Source of the DNA: Novosphingobium meiothermophilum
GTDB taxonomy: Bacteria > Pseudomonadota > Alphaproteobacteria > Sphingomonadales > Sphingomonadaceae
DNA: 64,000 bases
Reading direction: 5' to 3'
NCBI RefSeq assembly: GCF_003171715.1
Contig: NZ_QGHL01000015.1
Coordinates: 1-64,000 of the forward strand
The notes beneath the pieces were generated by a model. That model did no database searches, was not told the origin of the DNA, and worked only from the letters and a program-made list of their open reading frames with translations. This document shows positions 25,843 to 35,174 of the stretch, one piece after another (position 1 is the first letter of the stretch; the number at the start of each line of letters is the position of its first letter). The translations under genes and the position numbers were made by a program.

Positions 25843-25921
25843 AGCGGAAAGGGCAAAGGTGCGGGGTCGATGACAGGTCTATTCACTGGTCCTTCATCGC
25901 AAGCGCTCTTATAGTCCGCCC

Positions 25922-28825
25922 ATGCGATCCCGTATGAAGCGCACGCCGCGCCTTGGCCTGTTCCTGTCCCTCCTGCTGGTCACGACCGTTCCCACCCTGG
26001 CGCAGGGCAGGCAGGACAGTCCGCCCGCCGCCGCGCAGAAGAGGGCCGATGTTCCGTGGCTGTATCAGGGTTCGGACGTGCCGCAGGACAAGGCATGGAC
26101 CTTCGGGGTGCTGCCCAACGGCCTGCGCTATGCGGTGCGGCGCAATGGGGTTCCGCCCGAACAGGTTTCGGTGCGGGTGCTGGTCGATGCCGGGTCGATG
26201 TACGAAACCGAAGATCAGCGCGGCTATGCTCACCTGCTTGAGCATCTGACCTTCCGCGAATCGAAGTATCTGCGCGAGGGCGAGACAATACCGACCTGGC
26301 AGCGCCTTGGCGCGACCTTCGGCAGCGATACCAATGCCGAGACCAGCCCGACCCAGACGGTTTACAAGCTGGACATTCCGCAGGCCTCGGCAGCGAAGCT
26401 GGACGAGACGTTCCGCCTCCTTTCCGGCATGATCATGGCGCCCGTCATCACCGATCACGGGGTGAGAACCGAAGTTCCGATCGTGCTGGCCGAAATGCGG
26501 GAGCGCAAGAGCGCGCAATCGCGCGTGCTGGATGAAACGCGCGATCTTTTCTTCAAGGGGCAGCTGCTGGCCTCGCGCAATCCGATCGGCACGGTGGAAA
26601 CGCTCGAAGCGGCCAATGCCGCCAAGGTCCGCGCGTTTCACAGGAAATGGTATCGCCCCGACAATACCGTGATCGTGGTGGCGGGCGATGCCGAACCCGA
26701 AGCGCTGGTAAAGCGCATCGAACAATGGTTCGGGACGTGGAAGGCGGCGGGGCGCAAACCTGCCCAGCCCGATTTCGGAAAGCCTGTCGCCCCTCCCGGA
26801 ACCGATCCGGCAAACCCGGTGGCCGAAGCCATGGTTCTGGTCGAGCCTGACCTGCCGCGCCTTGTCAACTGGGCGATCCTGCGGCCGTGGAAGAAGGTGG
26901 ACGATACCATCGTCTATAATCAGGGCCTGATGATCGACCGGCTGGCGCTGGCGCTCATCAACCGGCGGCTTGAAGGGCGCGCACGGGCGGGTGGAAGCTA
27001 TCTTGCCGCCTCGGTCGACGAACTGAAGCAGCAGCTTTCGCGTTCGGCCGATGCAACCATGGTTTCGGTCACGCCTCTGGGCGAGGACTGGAAGAGCGCG
27101 GTTGCCGATGTGCGTGCCGTCATTGCCGATGCGCTGGCAACGCCGCCCTCGCAGGAGGAGATAGACCGCGAGGTGGCCGAGTTCGAGGTGGCCTTCAAGG
27201 TTGGCGTCGAAACGCAATCGACCATCTCCGGATCGAAATCGGCGGATGACATCGTGAATGCGGTGGACATTCGCGAAACCGTGGCCAGCCCGGATACGGT
27301 CTATGATATCTTCCGGCGCTCGATCCCGCTGTTCCGGCCGGAAGCCGTGCTTGAACACACACGCGCCCTGTTTCAGGGCACCGTGATCCGCCCGATGCTG
27401 ATAACCCCGGTCGCGGGAGAGGCCGACGAGGCAGCACTGAAGGCAGCGCTCACCATGCCGGTCGATGCGGCATCGGGCAGCCGCGTGGCAGCGAACATCA
27501 TCAAGTTTTCCGATCTGCCGCCGGTCGGCAAGCCGGGCGCGGTTGAAAGCGCGCGGCCGCTGGGCCTGCTAGGCATCGAGCAGATTGAACTGGCAAATGG
27601 CGTCAAGGTGCTGCTGTGGCCCAACGATGCGGAGCCGGGCCGGATCATCGTGAAGGCCCGCTTTGGCGGCGGCTTTTCCGCCATTCGCCCCGAAGATGCG
27701 GTTTATGCCTCGATCGGGCGGGTGGCGCTGATGGACAGCGGCATTGGCGATCTGGGCCGCGACGATCTTGACCGGCTTGCCACCGGACGCAAGCTGAGCC
27801 TCGATTTCGATATCGATGATACTGCCTTCGTGCTCTCTGCCGATACGCGCCCGGCGGACATGGAGGACCAGCTCTATCTCATGGCGGCCAAGCTGGCCAT
27901 GCCGCGCTGGGACGCGAACCCGGTGCTGCGGGCAAGGGCAGCAGCGAAGCTGCAATACGAAAGCTACAACTCGGCCCCGATGTCCGTGCTGAACCGTGAT
28001 CTCACGGCGCTCCTGCGCGGGGGCGATCCCCGCTATGCCACCCCCACACCCGCCCAGCTCGATACGGTCAGCCCCGAAGGCTTCCGCAAGGTCTGGGAGC
28101 CGCTGCTGGCGCAAGGGCCGATCGAGATCGACATGTTCGGCGACTTCACGCGCGAGGATGCCATCGCCGCGCTTGAGCGCACATTTGGCGCTCTGCCCCG
28201 GCGCCCGGATGCCCCGCCGTCCACCCTCATGCCTGCGATCCCCGCGCACAACGAAAAGCCGATGGTGCTGACCCATCGGGGCGACCCTTCGCAGGCGGCT
28301 GCCGTGGTGGCATGGCCCACGGGGGGCGGGCAGGCCGGTGTGCGTGAAAGCCGCCAGCTCGAAATCCTCGCACAGATCTTCAACAACCGCCTGTTCGATG
28401 CGATGCGCGAGAAAGTGGGCGCAAGCTATGCCCCGCAAGTGGGATCGAGCTGGCCGCTCGATCTGCCGACGGGCGGTTATCTTTCGGCCATGGTGCAATT
28501 GCGGCCCGGCGATTTCGGCACGTTCTTCAGCGCGGTTGATGCCATTGCCGCAGACCTTGCCGCCAAGCCGCCGACGGCCGACGAGATCGGCCGCGTGACC
28601 GAGCCGCTGAAACAGCTCATCACCCGCGCCAGCACCGGCAACGGCTTCTACATGTATCAGCTCGAAGGGGCGGCCAACGATCCGCGCAAGATCGCGGCGA
28701 TCCGGACCATCCTCAACGACTACAGCCAGACCACGCCCGAACGGATGCAGGCGCTTGCGCAGAAGTATCTTGTGCGGGAAAAGAGCTGGCGCTTGCAGGT
28801 CGTCCCGGAAAGTGCGGCGCGCTGA
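25922..28825 (+). CDS. M16-family zinc metallopeptidase (two-domain, exported)
   Basis: This 967-residue protein has a signal peptide (RTPRLGLFLSLLLVTTVPTLAQG) and the inverted zincin motif HLLEH at about 106-110, with the downstream acidic region that supplies the third ligand. It contains two inner repeats: the active half (about 50-500) and a catalytically silent half (about 530-960), in which the motif is absent. The architecture matches pitrilysin-like M16B/C proteases of the periplasm. It probably degrades peptides left over from export or signal cleavage. It is rightward, 79 bp after the FKBP gene. Confidence 0.93.
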   Translation: MRSRMKRTPRLGLFLSLLLVTTVPTLAQGRQDSPPAAAQKRADVPWLYQGSDVPQDKAWTFGVLPNGLRYAVRRNGVPPEQVSVRVLVDAGSMYETEDQRGYAHLLEHLTFRESKYLREGETIPTWQRLGATFGSDTNAETSPTQTVYKLDIPQASAAKLDETFRLLSGMIMAPVITDHGVRTEVPIVLAEMRERKSAQSRVLDETRDLFFKGQLLASRNPIGTVETLEAANAAKVRAFHRKWYRPDNTVIVVAGDAEPEALVKRIEQWFGTWKAAGRKPAQPDFGKPVAPPGTDPANPVAEAMVLVEPDLPRLVNWAILRPWKKVDDTIVYNQGLMIDRLALALINRRLEGRARAGGSYLAASVDELKQQLSRSADATMVSVTPLGEDWKSAVADVRAVIADALATPPSQEEIDREVAEFEVAFKVGVETQSTISGSKSADDIVNAVDIRETVASPDTVYDIFRRSIPLFRPEAVLEHTRALFQGTVIRPMLITPVAGEADEAALKAALTMPVDAASGSRVAANIIKFSDLPPVGKPGAVESARPLGLLGIEQIELANGVKVLLWPNDAEPGRIIVKARFGGGFSAIRPEDAVYASIGRVALMDSGIGDLGRDDLDRLATGRKLSLDFDIDDTAFVLSADTRPADMEDQLYLMAAKLAMPRWDANPVLRARAAAKLQYESYNSAPMSVLNRDLTALLRGGDPRYATPTPAQLDTVSPEGFRKVWEPLLAQGPIEIDMFGDFTREDAIAALERTFGALPRRPDAPPSTLMPAIPAHNEKPMVLTHRGDPSQAAAVVAWPTGGGQAGVRESRQLEILAQIFNNRLFDAMREKVGASYAPQVGSSWPLDLPTGGYLSAMVQLRPGDFGTFFSAVDAIAADLAAKPPTADEIGRVTEPLKQLITRASTGNGFYMYQLEGAANDPRKIAAIRTILNDYSQTTPERMQALAQKYLVREKSWRLQVVPESAAR

Positions 28826-28837
28826 CCTTTGCGGCGG

Positions 28838-29518
28838 TTATGAGCAGCTGTTGCTGGTCGGGCTGCCGACAAGGCCCACTGTCGTGTTACGATTATCGCG
28901 CACGATGACGGCGGCCTGTTCGTGCATCATGAACGGCTGCACGAAGAGATCGCCGAACAGTCCCTTGTAGTTGAACCAGACTTCGGCGACGATCATCGCC
29001 GTGTCCTTGGGCGCCTTGACGGTTGCCTTGCCGATCTTCACCCCGCTGCTGACCGCCGTGTTGAGAAGGCCGGTCGGATCAGGGTTGCCGAGCAGGGAGT
29101 TCTTTTTCACCGGCCCCTTGCACTGCTGCCAGTGGATGTATTGCTTCCCGGTCACGGGATGGACTTCCACGCTGGAAAGGATCACCCGGCCCTGCTGGTC
29201 GATGCCGATGTCGCTGCCTTCAAGCAGGGCGCCGGTCAGCACCGAATTGACATCGGCCGCGCTTATCGTTGGGGTCACGCTGGTATTGTCGGTCTGGGCA
29301 ATGCGCGATGCGTTATCGGCAAGGGCCACGGCCACCTGGCTGGCCTGCATCGCGGCCACGTTCATCCACGCGATCTCGGCGCCATACATGCCAAGGGTAA
29401 CGAACAGCGGCAGGACAAGCGCGAACTCGATCACCGAAACGCCGCTGCGGTCGCGGCGCAGGCGGCGCAGCATCCGGCGGGCAGGCTTGCGTTGAGGAAG
29501 TGCCGCCTGTGGTTTCAT
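28838..29518 (-). CDS. TadE-like pilus assembly protein (third of trio)
   Basis: This 226-residue protein has a single N-terminal membrane segment of pseudopilin type (SGVSVIEFALVLPLFVTLGM, about 25-44) after a basic region, which is the TadE signature. The rest (about 60-226) is extracytoplasmic. The ATG at 29518 overlaps the stop of the preceding tad gene by 4 bp; longer upstream extensions overlap it fully and were rejected. In Flp/Tad systems TadE and TadF are minor pseudopilins needed for adhesion. The Tad secretion engine genes are not in this window. Confidence 0.85.
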   Translation of the reverse strand: MKPQAALPQRKPARRMLRRLRRDRSGVSVIEFALVLPLFVTLGMYGAEIAWMNVAAMQASQVAVALADNASRIAQTDNTSVTPTISAADVNSVLTGALLEGSDIGIDQQGRVILSSVEVHPVTGKQYIHWQQCKGPVKKNSLLGNPDPTGLLNTAVSSGVKIGKATVKAPKDTAMIVAEVWFNYKGLFGDLFVQPFMMHEQAAVIVRDNRNTTVGLVGSPTSNSCS

Positions 29519-30105
29519 GGACAGCTCCCTGCGCTCGATCCATAGCCAAGCTGATCGGCAAAGGCTTCGTTCTTGGTCACGGCCGTTGAGGTAAGGGTGC
29601 GCTCGTTCCAGCGTTGTGGCAGGAACGGCACCTTGAACACCGGCTTGAAGCGGGCAGTGACGGAATAGACCACAACGTCGCTGCCGCCGCCTTCGCTGCC
29701 TTTTCTGCCCATCTCCTCGTCCCACTGGCCGTTGCGGTTCTCGTCAGTGTAGATCTCGTTGTTGTCGCAGCGGCCGTTGCCGTTGGCATCGTTCCACTTT
29801 TCCGCGCGGCCCACGTCCGAGAAATCGACATAGCTGGTGCGCGAAGTCTCGATGGTCACACCCGGCAGAACGGGCCTGATGGCGTCCAGAACGCGCGCAT
29901 CGGCGCCGGAAATGGTGCGCGTTTCCAGCGCGGATTCGCGCGCGGCGCGGCGCACCGCGCCCGACAGCACGGATTTGCCATAGACCATCTGCCCCACATC
30001 CATGATCCCCAGCAGCAGCAGCAGGAACATCGGCAGCACGATGGCGAACTCGACAATGGTTGCGCCTTCCCGGTCGGCGGCAAGCGGGCGAAGCAGGCGC
30101 ATCAT
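29515..30105 (-). CDS. TadE/TadF-like pseudopilin (second of trio)
   Basis: This 196-residue protein opens with a basic segment and the TadE-type membrane helix GATIVEFAIVLPMFLLLLLG (about 14-33). The C-terminal domain includes an acidic, asparagine-rich run (about 105-135; WNDANGNGRCDNNEIYTDEN), which resembles a calcium-binding dockerin/EF-like loop. It overlaps the vWA gene by 4 bp at its start and the next tad gene by 4 bp at its end, so the three genes are one operon. Confidence 0.85.
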   Translation of the reverse strand: MMRLLRPLAADREGATIVEFAIVLPMFLLLLLGIMDVGQMVYGKSVLSGAVRRAARESALETRTISGADARVLDAIRPVLPGVTIETSRTSYVDFSDVGRAEKWNDANGNGRCDNNEIYTDENRNGQWDEEMGRKGSEGGGSDVVVYSVTARFKPVFKVPFLPQRWNERTLTSTAVTKNEAFADQLGYGSSAGSCP

Positions 30106-32042
30106 TGCACCACCCGCAGTTGGCCCACCTGCTTGGCGATTGACTGGAAAGCAGCCTCAAGCTGGCTGGCGTTGCTGGCCGTGAAGGCACTGTTGGAGGA
30201 TGCGCACGTGGCCAGAGGCTGAGTCATGGCCTGCGCAAAGGCGATCACCCACAGACGGATGCCCTTTGCCTTGACCGCCTCGCAGATGGCAAGGAAGCGC
30301 GAATTGTGCCGTGCGGCCTGGTTGGTTACGCCATCGTTGGTCACGCGGCGGTCATGGTATTCGATGCCCCACGATGACTGGATCGAGAAGTTGGGCGCCA
30401 TCTCGCCATCGGTCATGAAGATGATGTGACGTGAAACTTCGCCCCGGTTCGTCGGCACGGCGCGCACATTGTCGCGCCACATGCCATCGGGCGACATCAT
30501 CCGCCCACCCCAGACCAGCCCGATATCGTGATAGGTTGCCCCTTCGGGCTTCAGGCCATCGGCATAGGCATAGAAATCGGCCTTGCTCATCGGCGCCAGC
30601 AGCCGCGCGCGCGATGGACAGAACGATGCCGCCCGCTGGCCGTTGGCGGTGGGCGTGTTGGGGTCCATGTAGGTCGTGCCGTTCCACACGTAAGTGCGGA
30701 TATAGGCAACTTCGGGCCACATGGGCGCCCATTTGGTTGCCTGCGATCCGTCGGGTGCGTTGTCGATGTCAAGATCGAGCGCGCCTGAAGGGGTGAAACC
30801 GGTGATCGAAGACCACGAATAGGCATCGGCCTTTTCGGTCTGGCGCTCTTCGATGCAGCCCTGCCAGCGCGAAGTGACCGCGGCGCCATTGTCGCCGGTA
30901 TTGGTGGTCACGTCCTCGAAGAGCTTGTAACGGCTGGTGTTGTAGGTGACTGGCCGGTATTCCCAGCGATCGAAAACCTGGATTGTCGTCTGGATCGGAT
31001 TGGCGGTGGAAACCACCGTGGTGATGAGGTTGCGCGATCCGGTGCGGCGCTGCTGGTTGAAAAGCAGCAAAATGCCGTTGCACTGATAGTCGATCATCGT
31101 CTGCGGCTGGGTCGTCGTCGTGGTCGTGACCTGCTGGCCGGCGCCGTTGATCGTGGTGGTGGTCGTGGTGGTGGCAGGACCGCTGTTGGTCCAGGCCGTA
31201 TCGGCAGGAAGCGTCGCATTGCACATGGCAAGCGTGCCGAACGAGGTGCCCGAATGGTTGGTCCAGCCCGACCACGTGACGGGGCTCATCGTCGTTGTCG
31301 GCGCTCCGGCGGTCGGCGCCTGGTAGCCGGTGGTCACGGTCTGGTTGCGGTAGATCGGAATGCGTGACTGGATCGTCCAGTTATCGACCACGTAATCAGG
31401 ATTGAGATTGATGAGCAGATGCCCGACGTTCACCGACGAGCTATAGGGCACGAAACCATAGCGCACGCGCGCGTTGGTGCCCGAAACGGCGGTTTCAACG
31501 GTATCGTAGAAGCTTTTCATCGAGGCGCGCAGCGCCTGCATCCGGGTCTGGTTGCCTTGCAGAATCCAGTCCATCGATCCGGTGGTGTCGAGCACCATCA
31601 TCACGTCGCTGTTGCCGATCTGCATCGAAGCGGTGCACCGCGTGACGATGTCCATCGCGCCGTAGCCGAACAGCTGCATCAGCAGCGGGGGCAGGCGGGT
31701 GGTGGCGATGCCGTCGATCGTCTCGCCCTTGTCGGCGGAGCTGGCGCTGAAAGTGGTGTCGCGCGATCCGTAGATCTCTTCGACGAAGTTCGCGGCGAAG
31801 TAGCTCTTTGCCTCGTCGTCGGCATTCTTGTCGTAACCCTTGTTGGTTACGGCGCGGCGTCCGGCCAGCACCCCGGCATCGCAGGCTGCCTGGAGGCGCG
31901 TGTGCGTGCGCCAGGCGCGGCTGATATCGACGGCGCCGCCGATCAGCGCGGCCACCGCAAAGATGGCCATCGCTGCCAGAGGCAGGATGTTACCCGATCG
32001 GTTGCGCAGAAGACCTGCGAAAAGGCGCGCCAGACAAGCCAT
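30102..32042 (-). CDS. TadG-like protein with von Willebrand A domain (first of trio)
   Basis: This roughly 646-residue protein has an N-terminal TadE-type membrane helix (about 15-45; SGNILPLAAMAIFAVAALIG) and a vWA-like domain starting with MMVLDTTGSMDWI (MIDAS-type DxxGS). The MIDAS loop is followed by a long insertion rich in T/N/Q (about 230-420) before the domain resumes (HIIFMTDGEMAPN). A bacterial TadG normally acts at the outer membrane in pilus or adhesin assembly. The ATG at 32042 was chosen; an alternative TTG at 32078 is in frame. It faces the DAHP synthase gene. Confidence 0.85.
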   Translation of the reverse strand: MACLARLFAGLLRNRSGNILPLAAMAIFAVAALIGGAVDISRAWRTHTRLQAACDAGVLAGRRAVTNKGYDKNADDEAKSYFAANFVEEIYGSRDTTFSASSADKGETIDGIATTRLPPLLMQLFGYGAMDIVTRCTASMQIGNSDVMMVLDTTGSMDWILQGNQTRMQALRASMKSFYDTVETAVSGTNARVRYGFVPYSSSVNVGHLLINLNPDYVVDNWTIQSRIPIYRNQTVTTGYQAPTAGAPTTTMSPVTWSGWTNHSGTSFGTLAMCNATLPADTAWTNSGPATTTTTTTINGAGQQVTTTTTTQPQTMIDYQCNGILLLFNQQRRTGSRNLITTVVSTANPIQTTIQVFDRWEYRPVTYNTSRYKLFEDVTTNTGDNGAAVTSRWQGCIEERQTEKADAYSWSSITGFTPSGALDLDIDNAPDGSQATKWAPMWPEVAYIRTYVWNGTTYMDPNTPTANGQRAASFCPSRARLLAPMSKADFYAYADGLKPEGATYHDIGLVWGGRMMSPDGMWRDNVRAVPTNRGEVSRHIIFMTDGEMAPNFSIQSSWGIEYHDRRVTNDGVTNQAARHNSRFLAICEAVKAKGIRLWVIAFAQAMTQPLATCASSNSAFTASNASQLEAAFQSIAKQVGQLRVVQ

Positions 32043-32254
32043 TCCAACAGTGGCGAATACTGGCCAAAGGTAAAGCAATGCCTATCAGATGGCCGCTAAA
32101 CTGTCCGGAGCGGGCCTATTCGAAGGTAAACGGCAGCACTTCGCGCCTGCCTTGGCGCAATGATGGGAAAAACCGATTCCCGTGATCGCAAGGCTTGCTT
32201 TGCATTTCCGGCGCGCGAGGGGTATGGGGCCGCCTCTTGAAAGGAAGAGGCAAA

Positions 32255-33628
32255 GTGGCACAGAACTGGACTGCGGATTCGTGGCGCGGGTTTGAAGGAC
32301 GGCATCTGCCGACCTATCCTGACGCCGAAAAGCTGAACGAGGTCGAGAAGACCCTGTCGAGCTTTCCGCCACTGGTCTTTGCCGGCGAGGCGCGTGCGCT
32401 CAAGGCCGACCTCGCGCAGGTGGCGGCGGGCAAGGGTTTCCTGCTTCAGGGCGGAGACTGTGCCGAAAGCTTTGCCGAGTTTCATCCCAATAACATCCGC
32501 GACACTTTCCGCGTGCTGCTCCAGATGGCGGTGGTGCTGACTTTTGCCAGCAAGCAGCCGGTGGTGAAGGTAGGCCGCATGGCAGGGCAGTTCGCCAAGC
32601 CGCGCTCCTCGCCGGTGGAAAAGGTCGGTGATGTCGAGCTTCCCAGCTATCTGGGCGACAACATCAACGGCATCGAGTTCACGCCCGAAGCGCGCATTCC
32701 CGATCCTGAGCGGATGCTGCGCGCCTACAGCCAGGCGGCGGCCACGCTGAACCTGCTGCGGGCATTCTCGACCGGCGGCTATGCCAATCTGCGGCAGGTG
32801 CACCAGTGGACGCTGGACCATATCGGCAAGAGCCCGTGGGCCGCGAAGTTTGCCGAGATGGCCGACAAGATCGGCGAGGCGCTGGACTTCATGGAAGCCT
32901 GCGGCGTCGATCCGCGCACTGTCCCGCAGCTTCAGGGCACCAGCTTCTACACCAGCCACGAGGCGCTTCTGCTGCCCTATGAAGAAGCGATGACCCGGCA
33001 GGATTCGCTGACCGGCGACTGGTATGACACCAGCGCCCACATGCTCTGGATCGGTGATCGCACCCGCTTTGAAGGATCGGCACACGTTGAATACCTGCGC
33101 GGGGTGCAGAACCCCATCGGCATGAAGTGCGGGCCTTCGCTTTCGTCCGATGCGCTGCTCAGGATGCTCGACACGCTGAACCCGGCGCGCGAGGCGGGCC
33201 GTATCACGCTCATCAGCCGCTTCGGTCACGACAAGGTCGAGGCCGGGCTGGCCCCGCTGGTGCGCGCGGTGCAGCGTGAAGGCCATCCGGTGGTGTGGTC
33301 GTGCGATCCGATGCACGGGAATGTCATCAAGGCCGACAACGGCTACAAGACCCGCCCGTTCGACCGCATCCTTTCGGAAGTGAAGGGCTTCTTCGCCGTT
33401 CACCGTGCCGAGGGAACGCACGCTGGCGGCATCCACATCGAGATGACCGGCCGCGACGTGACCGAGTGCACCGGCGGTGCCGTGGCAATCACGCAGGAAG
33501 GGCTGGCTGACCGGTATCACACGCACTGCGATCCGCGCCTCAACGCGGCACAGTCCATCGAGCTGGCCTTCCTTCTGGCCGAAGCGCTCAATCAGGAACG
33601 GGAAGGGCGCAAGGCCGAAGCGGCCTGA
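32255..33628 (+). CDS. Class II 3-deoxy-7-phosphoheptulonate synthase (DAHP synthase)
   Basis: This 457-residue enzyme catalyses the first step of the shikimate pathway, from phosphoenolpyruvate and erythrose 4-phosphate. It is the plant/Mycobacterium-type class II form: the signatures include [15 protein letters not shown] (about 72-86), [25 protein letters not shown] and [18 protein letters not shown]. The start is a GTG at 32255 preceded by AAGGAAGAGG, which is a strong ribosome-binding site; a longer in-frame extension upstream lacks family character. A hairpin follows the stop. Confidence 0.96.
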   Translation: MAQNWTADSWRGFEGRHLPTYPDAEKLNEVEKTLSSFPPLVFAGEARALKADLAQVAAGKGFLLQGGDCAESFAEFHPNNIRDTFRVLLQMAVVLTFASKQPVVKVGRMAGQFAKPRSSPVEKVGDVELPSYLGDNINGIEFTPEARIPDPERMLRAYSQAAATLNLLRAFSTGGYANLRQVHQWTLDHIGKSPWAAKFAEMADKIGEALDFMEACGVDPRTVPQLQGTSFYTSHEALLLPYEEAMTRQDSLTGDWYDTSAHMLWIGDRTRFEGSAHVEYLRGVQNPIGMKCGPSLSSDALLRMLDTLNPAREAGRITLISRFGHDKVEAGLAPLVRAVQREGHPVVWSCDPMHGNVIKADNGYKTRPFDRILSEVKGFFAVHRAEGTHAGGIHIEMTGRDVTECTGGAVAITQEGLADRYHTHCDPRLNAAQSIELAFLLAEALNQEREGRKAEAA

Positions 33629-33651
33629 CTTCGGCACTGTTCCATCGGAAG

Positions 33652-33685
33652 AAGGCCCCCGAAGCCCGGCGTTTTGGGGGGCCTT
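33652..33685. terminator. Candidate terminator after DAHP synthase
   Basis: AAGGCCCCC (33652-33660) pairs with GGGGGCCTT (33677-33685) over a 16-nt loop. It lies between the convergent DAHP synthase and RNase H-like genes. The T-tract is weak on both strands, so it may act as a bidirectional hairpin. Confidence 0.4.
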
Positions 33686-33692
33686 CCTGCCT

Positions 33693-34082
33693 CTATCGTG
33701 CGTGCCGCGCGTTCAGCGCAATACCGGCAAGGTTTTGCGCGCGCCTGATCCAGCGGATGCGCGCTGGCGGCTGGCGTTCGGCAAGGCGCTTGAACCGGGC
33801 CAGATGCGCGCGGTCCACCGCCGTGCGCGGTTTGGCGTTGCCCGTTGCCTGCGCGATGATCGAGCGGCTGTCTCCGATCAGATCGAAGGGCTGCGCCGTG
33901 CTTTCCTGCGCGCATTCCAGCGCGTGGATCAGGGCAAGCCATTCGGCATCGCCATTGGTTCCGCAGCCCAGATCAGTGCGGAAGCGGGCCACGCCGCGCA
34001 CCACCGCGCAGACTTCTATCGGGCCGGGATTGGGACGGCAGCCGCCATCGAAATAGACCTTCAGCCTGCGCCCCGCGGTCAT
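33693..34082 (-). CDS. RNase H-like protein, apparently missing one catalytic acid
   Basis: This 129-residue protein has the RNase H fold with D12 (FDGGCRPNPG), E47 (GDAEWLALIHAL) and D71 (GDSRSII) in the right places. The fourth acidic residue, usually in a RxxNxxAD motif, is replaced: here the segment reads RRAQNLAGIALN, with G120 where aspartate is expected. The protein is therefore either a weaker nuclease or a non-catalytic relative. It lies 12 bp after the kinase gene on the same strand, probably at the operon's end. Confidence 0.8.
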   Translation of the reverse strand: MTAGRRLKVYFDGGCRPNPGPIEVCAVVRGVARFRTDLGCGTNGDAEWLALIHALECAQESTAQPFDLIGDSRSIIAQATGNAKPRTAVDRAHLARFKRLAERQPPARIRWIRRAQNLAGIALNARHAR

Positions 34083-34094
34083 GCCTTGCGCCGG

Positions 34095-35174
34095 TCAGGC
34101 CCCTGCCTTTGCCGCAAAGCGCATGGCCAGTTCGGCCAGCGGCCTTACTCTTTCCGACATGGCCTTGGCATGGGCGCTTGATGCGGTGCCGTCGATAACG
34201 CGCTTCTTGATGCCCTGGATGATCGCGGCAAGCCGGAAGAAGTTGTAGCCGATATACCAGTCGAGATCGGGCAGACCGTCGCGCCCCGTCTTTTCGCAGT
34301 AGCGGGCCACCACTTCATCCAGTTCGGGGATGCCCAGTGCCTTGCGGTCAAGATCCTGCACGCCCGATCTGCCGCCATTATCCTGCACCCATGCCGTGCA
34401 GAAATAGGTGAAATCGGCCAGGGGATCGCCCAGCGTGGACAGTTCCCAGTCAAGCACGGCGGCAACGCGCGGAGCATCGGGGGCGAAGATCATGTTGTCG
34501 ATGCGGTAATCGCCGTGGACGATGCTGGTGCGCGTCTGTTCGGGCAGCGTTGCGGGCAGCCATTCGATCAGCCGCTCCATTTCAGGCATCGTCTCGGTTT
34601 CCGATAGGCGATACTGCTTGGTCCAGCGGTCAACCTGTCGGCCGAAATAGTTGCCTGGTTTGCCGAAGTCGGCAAGGCCCGCGGCCTCGACATCGACCGA
34701 ATGCAGCGCGGCCAGCGTATCGACCATGGCGTGATACGTGGCACGCCGGAAATCGGGCGTCGCGCCGGGCATGGCCCCGTCCCAGATCGTGCGGCCGTTG
34801 ACGCAGTCCATGACATAGAACCACGATCCGATCACGCCATCATCGGTGCATAGGCCATACTGGCGCGCCACCGGAAAACCGGCGGCGTGAAGCCCCGCCT
34901 GCACCCGGTATTCCCGGTCAACCGCATGGGCCGAAGGCAGCAGCTTGCCAAAGGGCTTGCGGCGCAGGACATAAGGGCCGGAAGGACTGTCGATCCGGTA
35001 GGTGGGGTTCGATTGCCCGCCCTTGAACTTGGCCACGGCAAGTGGTCCCTCAAAGCCCTCGACATTTGCCTCGAACCAGCGGGTAAGACTTGCCTCGTCC
35101 AGCCGGTCAGTGCCTTCGGGCGTGACCGTGCCGGTAAAGGCGGCCTGTGCGTCGATCGGTGCTGCCTCGGTCAT
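34095..35174 (-). CDS. APH-fold phosphotransferase (ACAD10/11 N-domain-like)
   Basis: This 359-residue kinase-like protein has the APH nucleotide and catalytic motifs: FKGGQSNPTYRI near 50-61, catalytic loop HGDYRIDNM with H220, D222 and N227, and metal-binding LDWELSTLGDP with D242. This is the subfamily found fused to an acyl-CoA dehydrogenase in ACAD10 and ACAD11 and as LvaA in Pseudomonas putida, where it phosphorylates 4-hydroxyacyl-CoA. Two genes upstream lies an ACAD11-like dehydrogenase, which fits that pairing. The substrate is inferred. It overlaps the alcohol dehydrogenase gene by 4 bp. Confidence 0.9.
   Translation of the reverse strand: MTEAAPIDAQAAFTGTVTPEGTDRLDEASLTRWFEANVEGFEGPLAVAKFKGGQSNPTYRIDSPSGPYVLRRKPFGKLLPSAHAVDREYRVQAGLHAAGFPVARQYGLCTDDGVIGSWFYVMDCVNGRTIWDGAMPGATPDFRRATYHAMVDTLAALHSVDVEAAGLADFGKPGNYFGRQVDRWTKQYRLSETETMPEMERLIEWLPATLPEQTRTSIVHGDYRIDNMIFAPDAPRVAAVLDWELSTLGDPLADFTYFCTAWVQDNGGRSGVQDLDRKALGIPELDEVVARYCEKTGRDGLPDLDWYIGYNFFRLAAIIQGIKKRVIDGTASSAHAKAMSERVRPLAELAMRFAAKAGA

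Noticed and set aside
32096..33637. 513-residue leftward frame opposite DAHP synthase
   Set aside because: Shadow of the DAHP synthase gene; no domain or ribosome-binding site.
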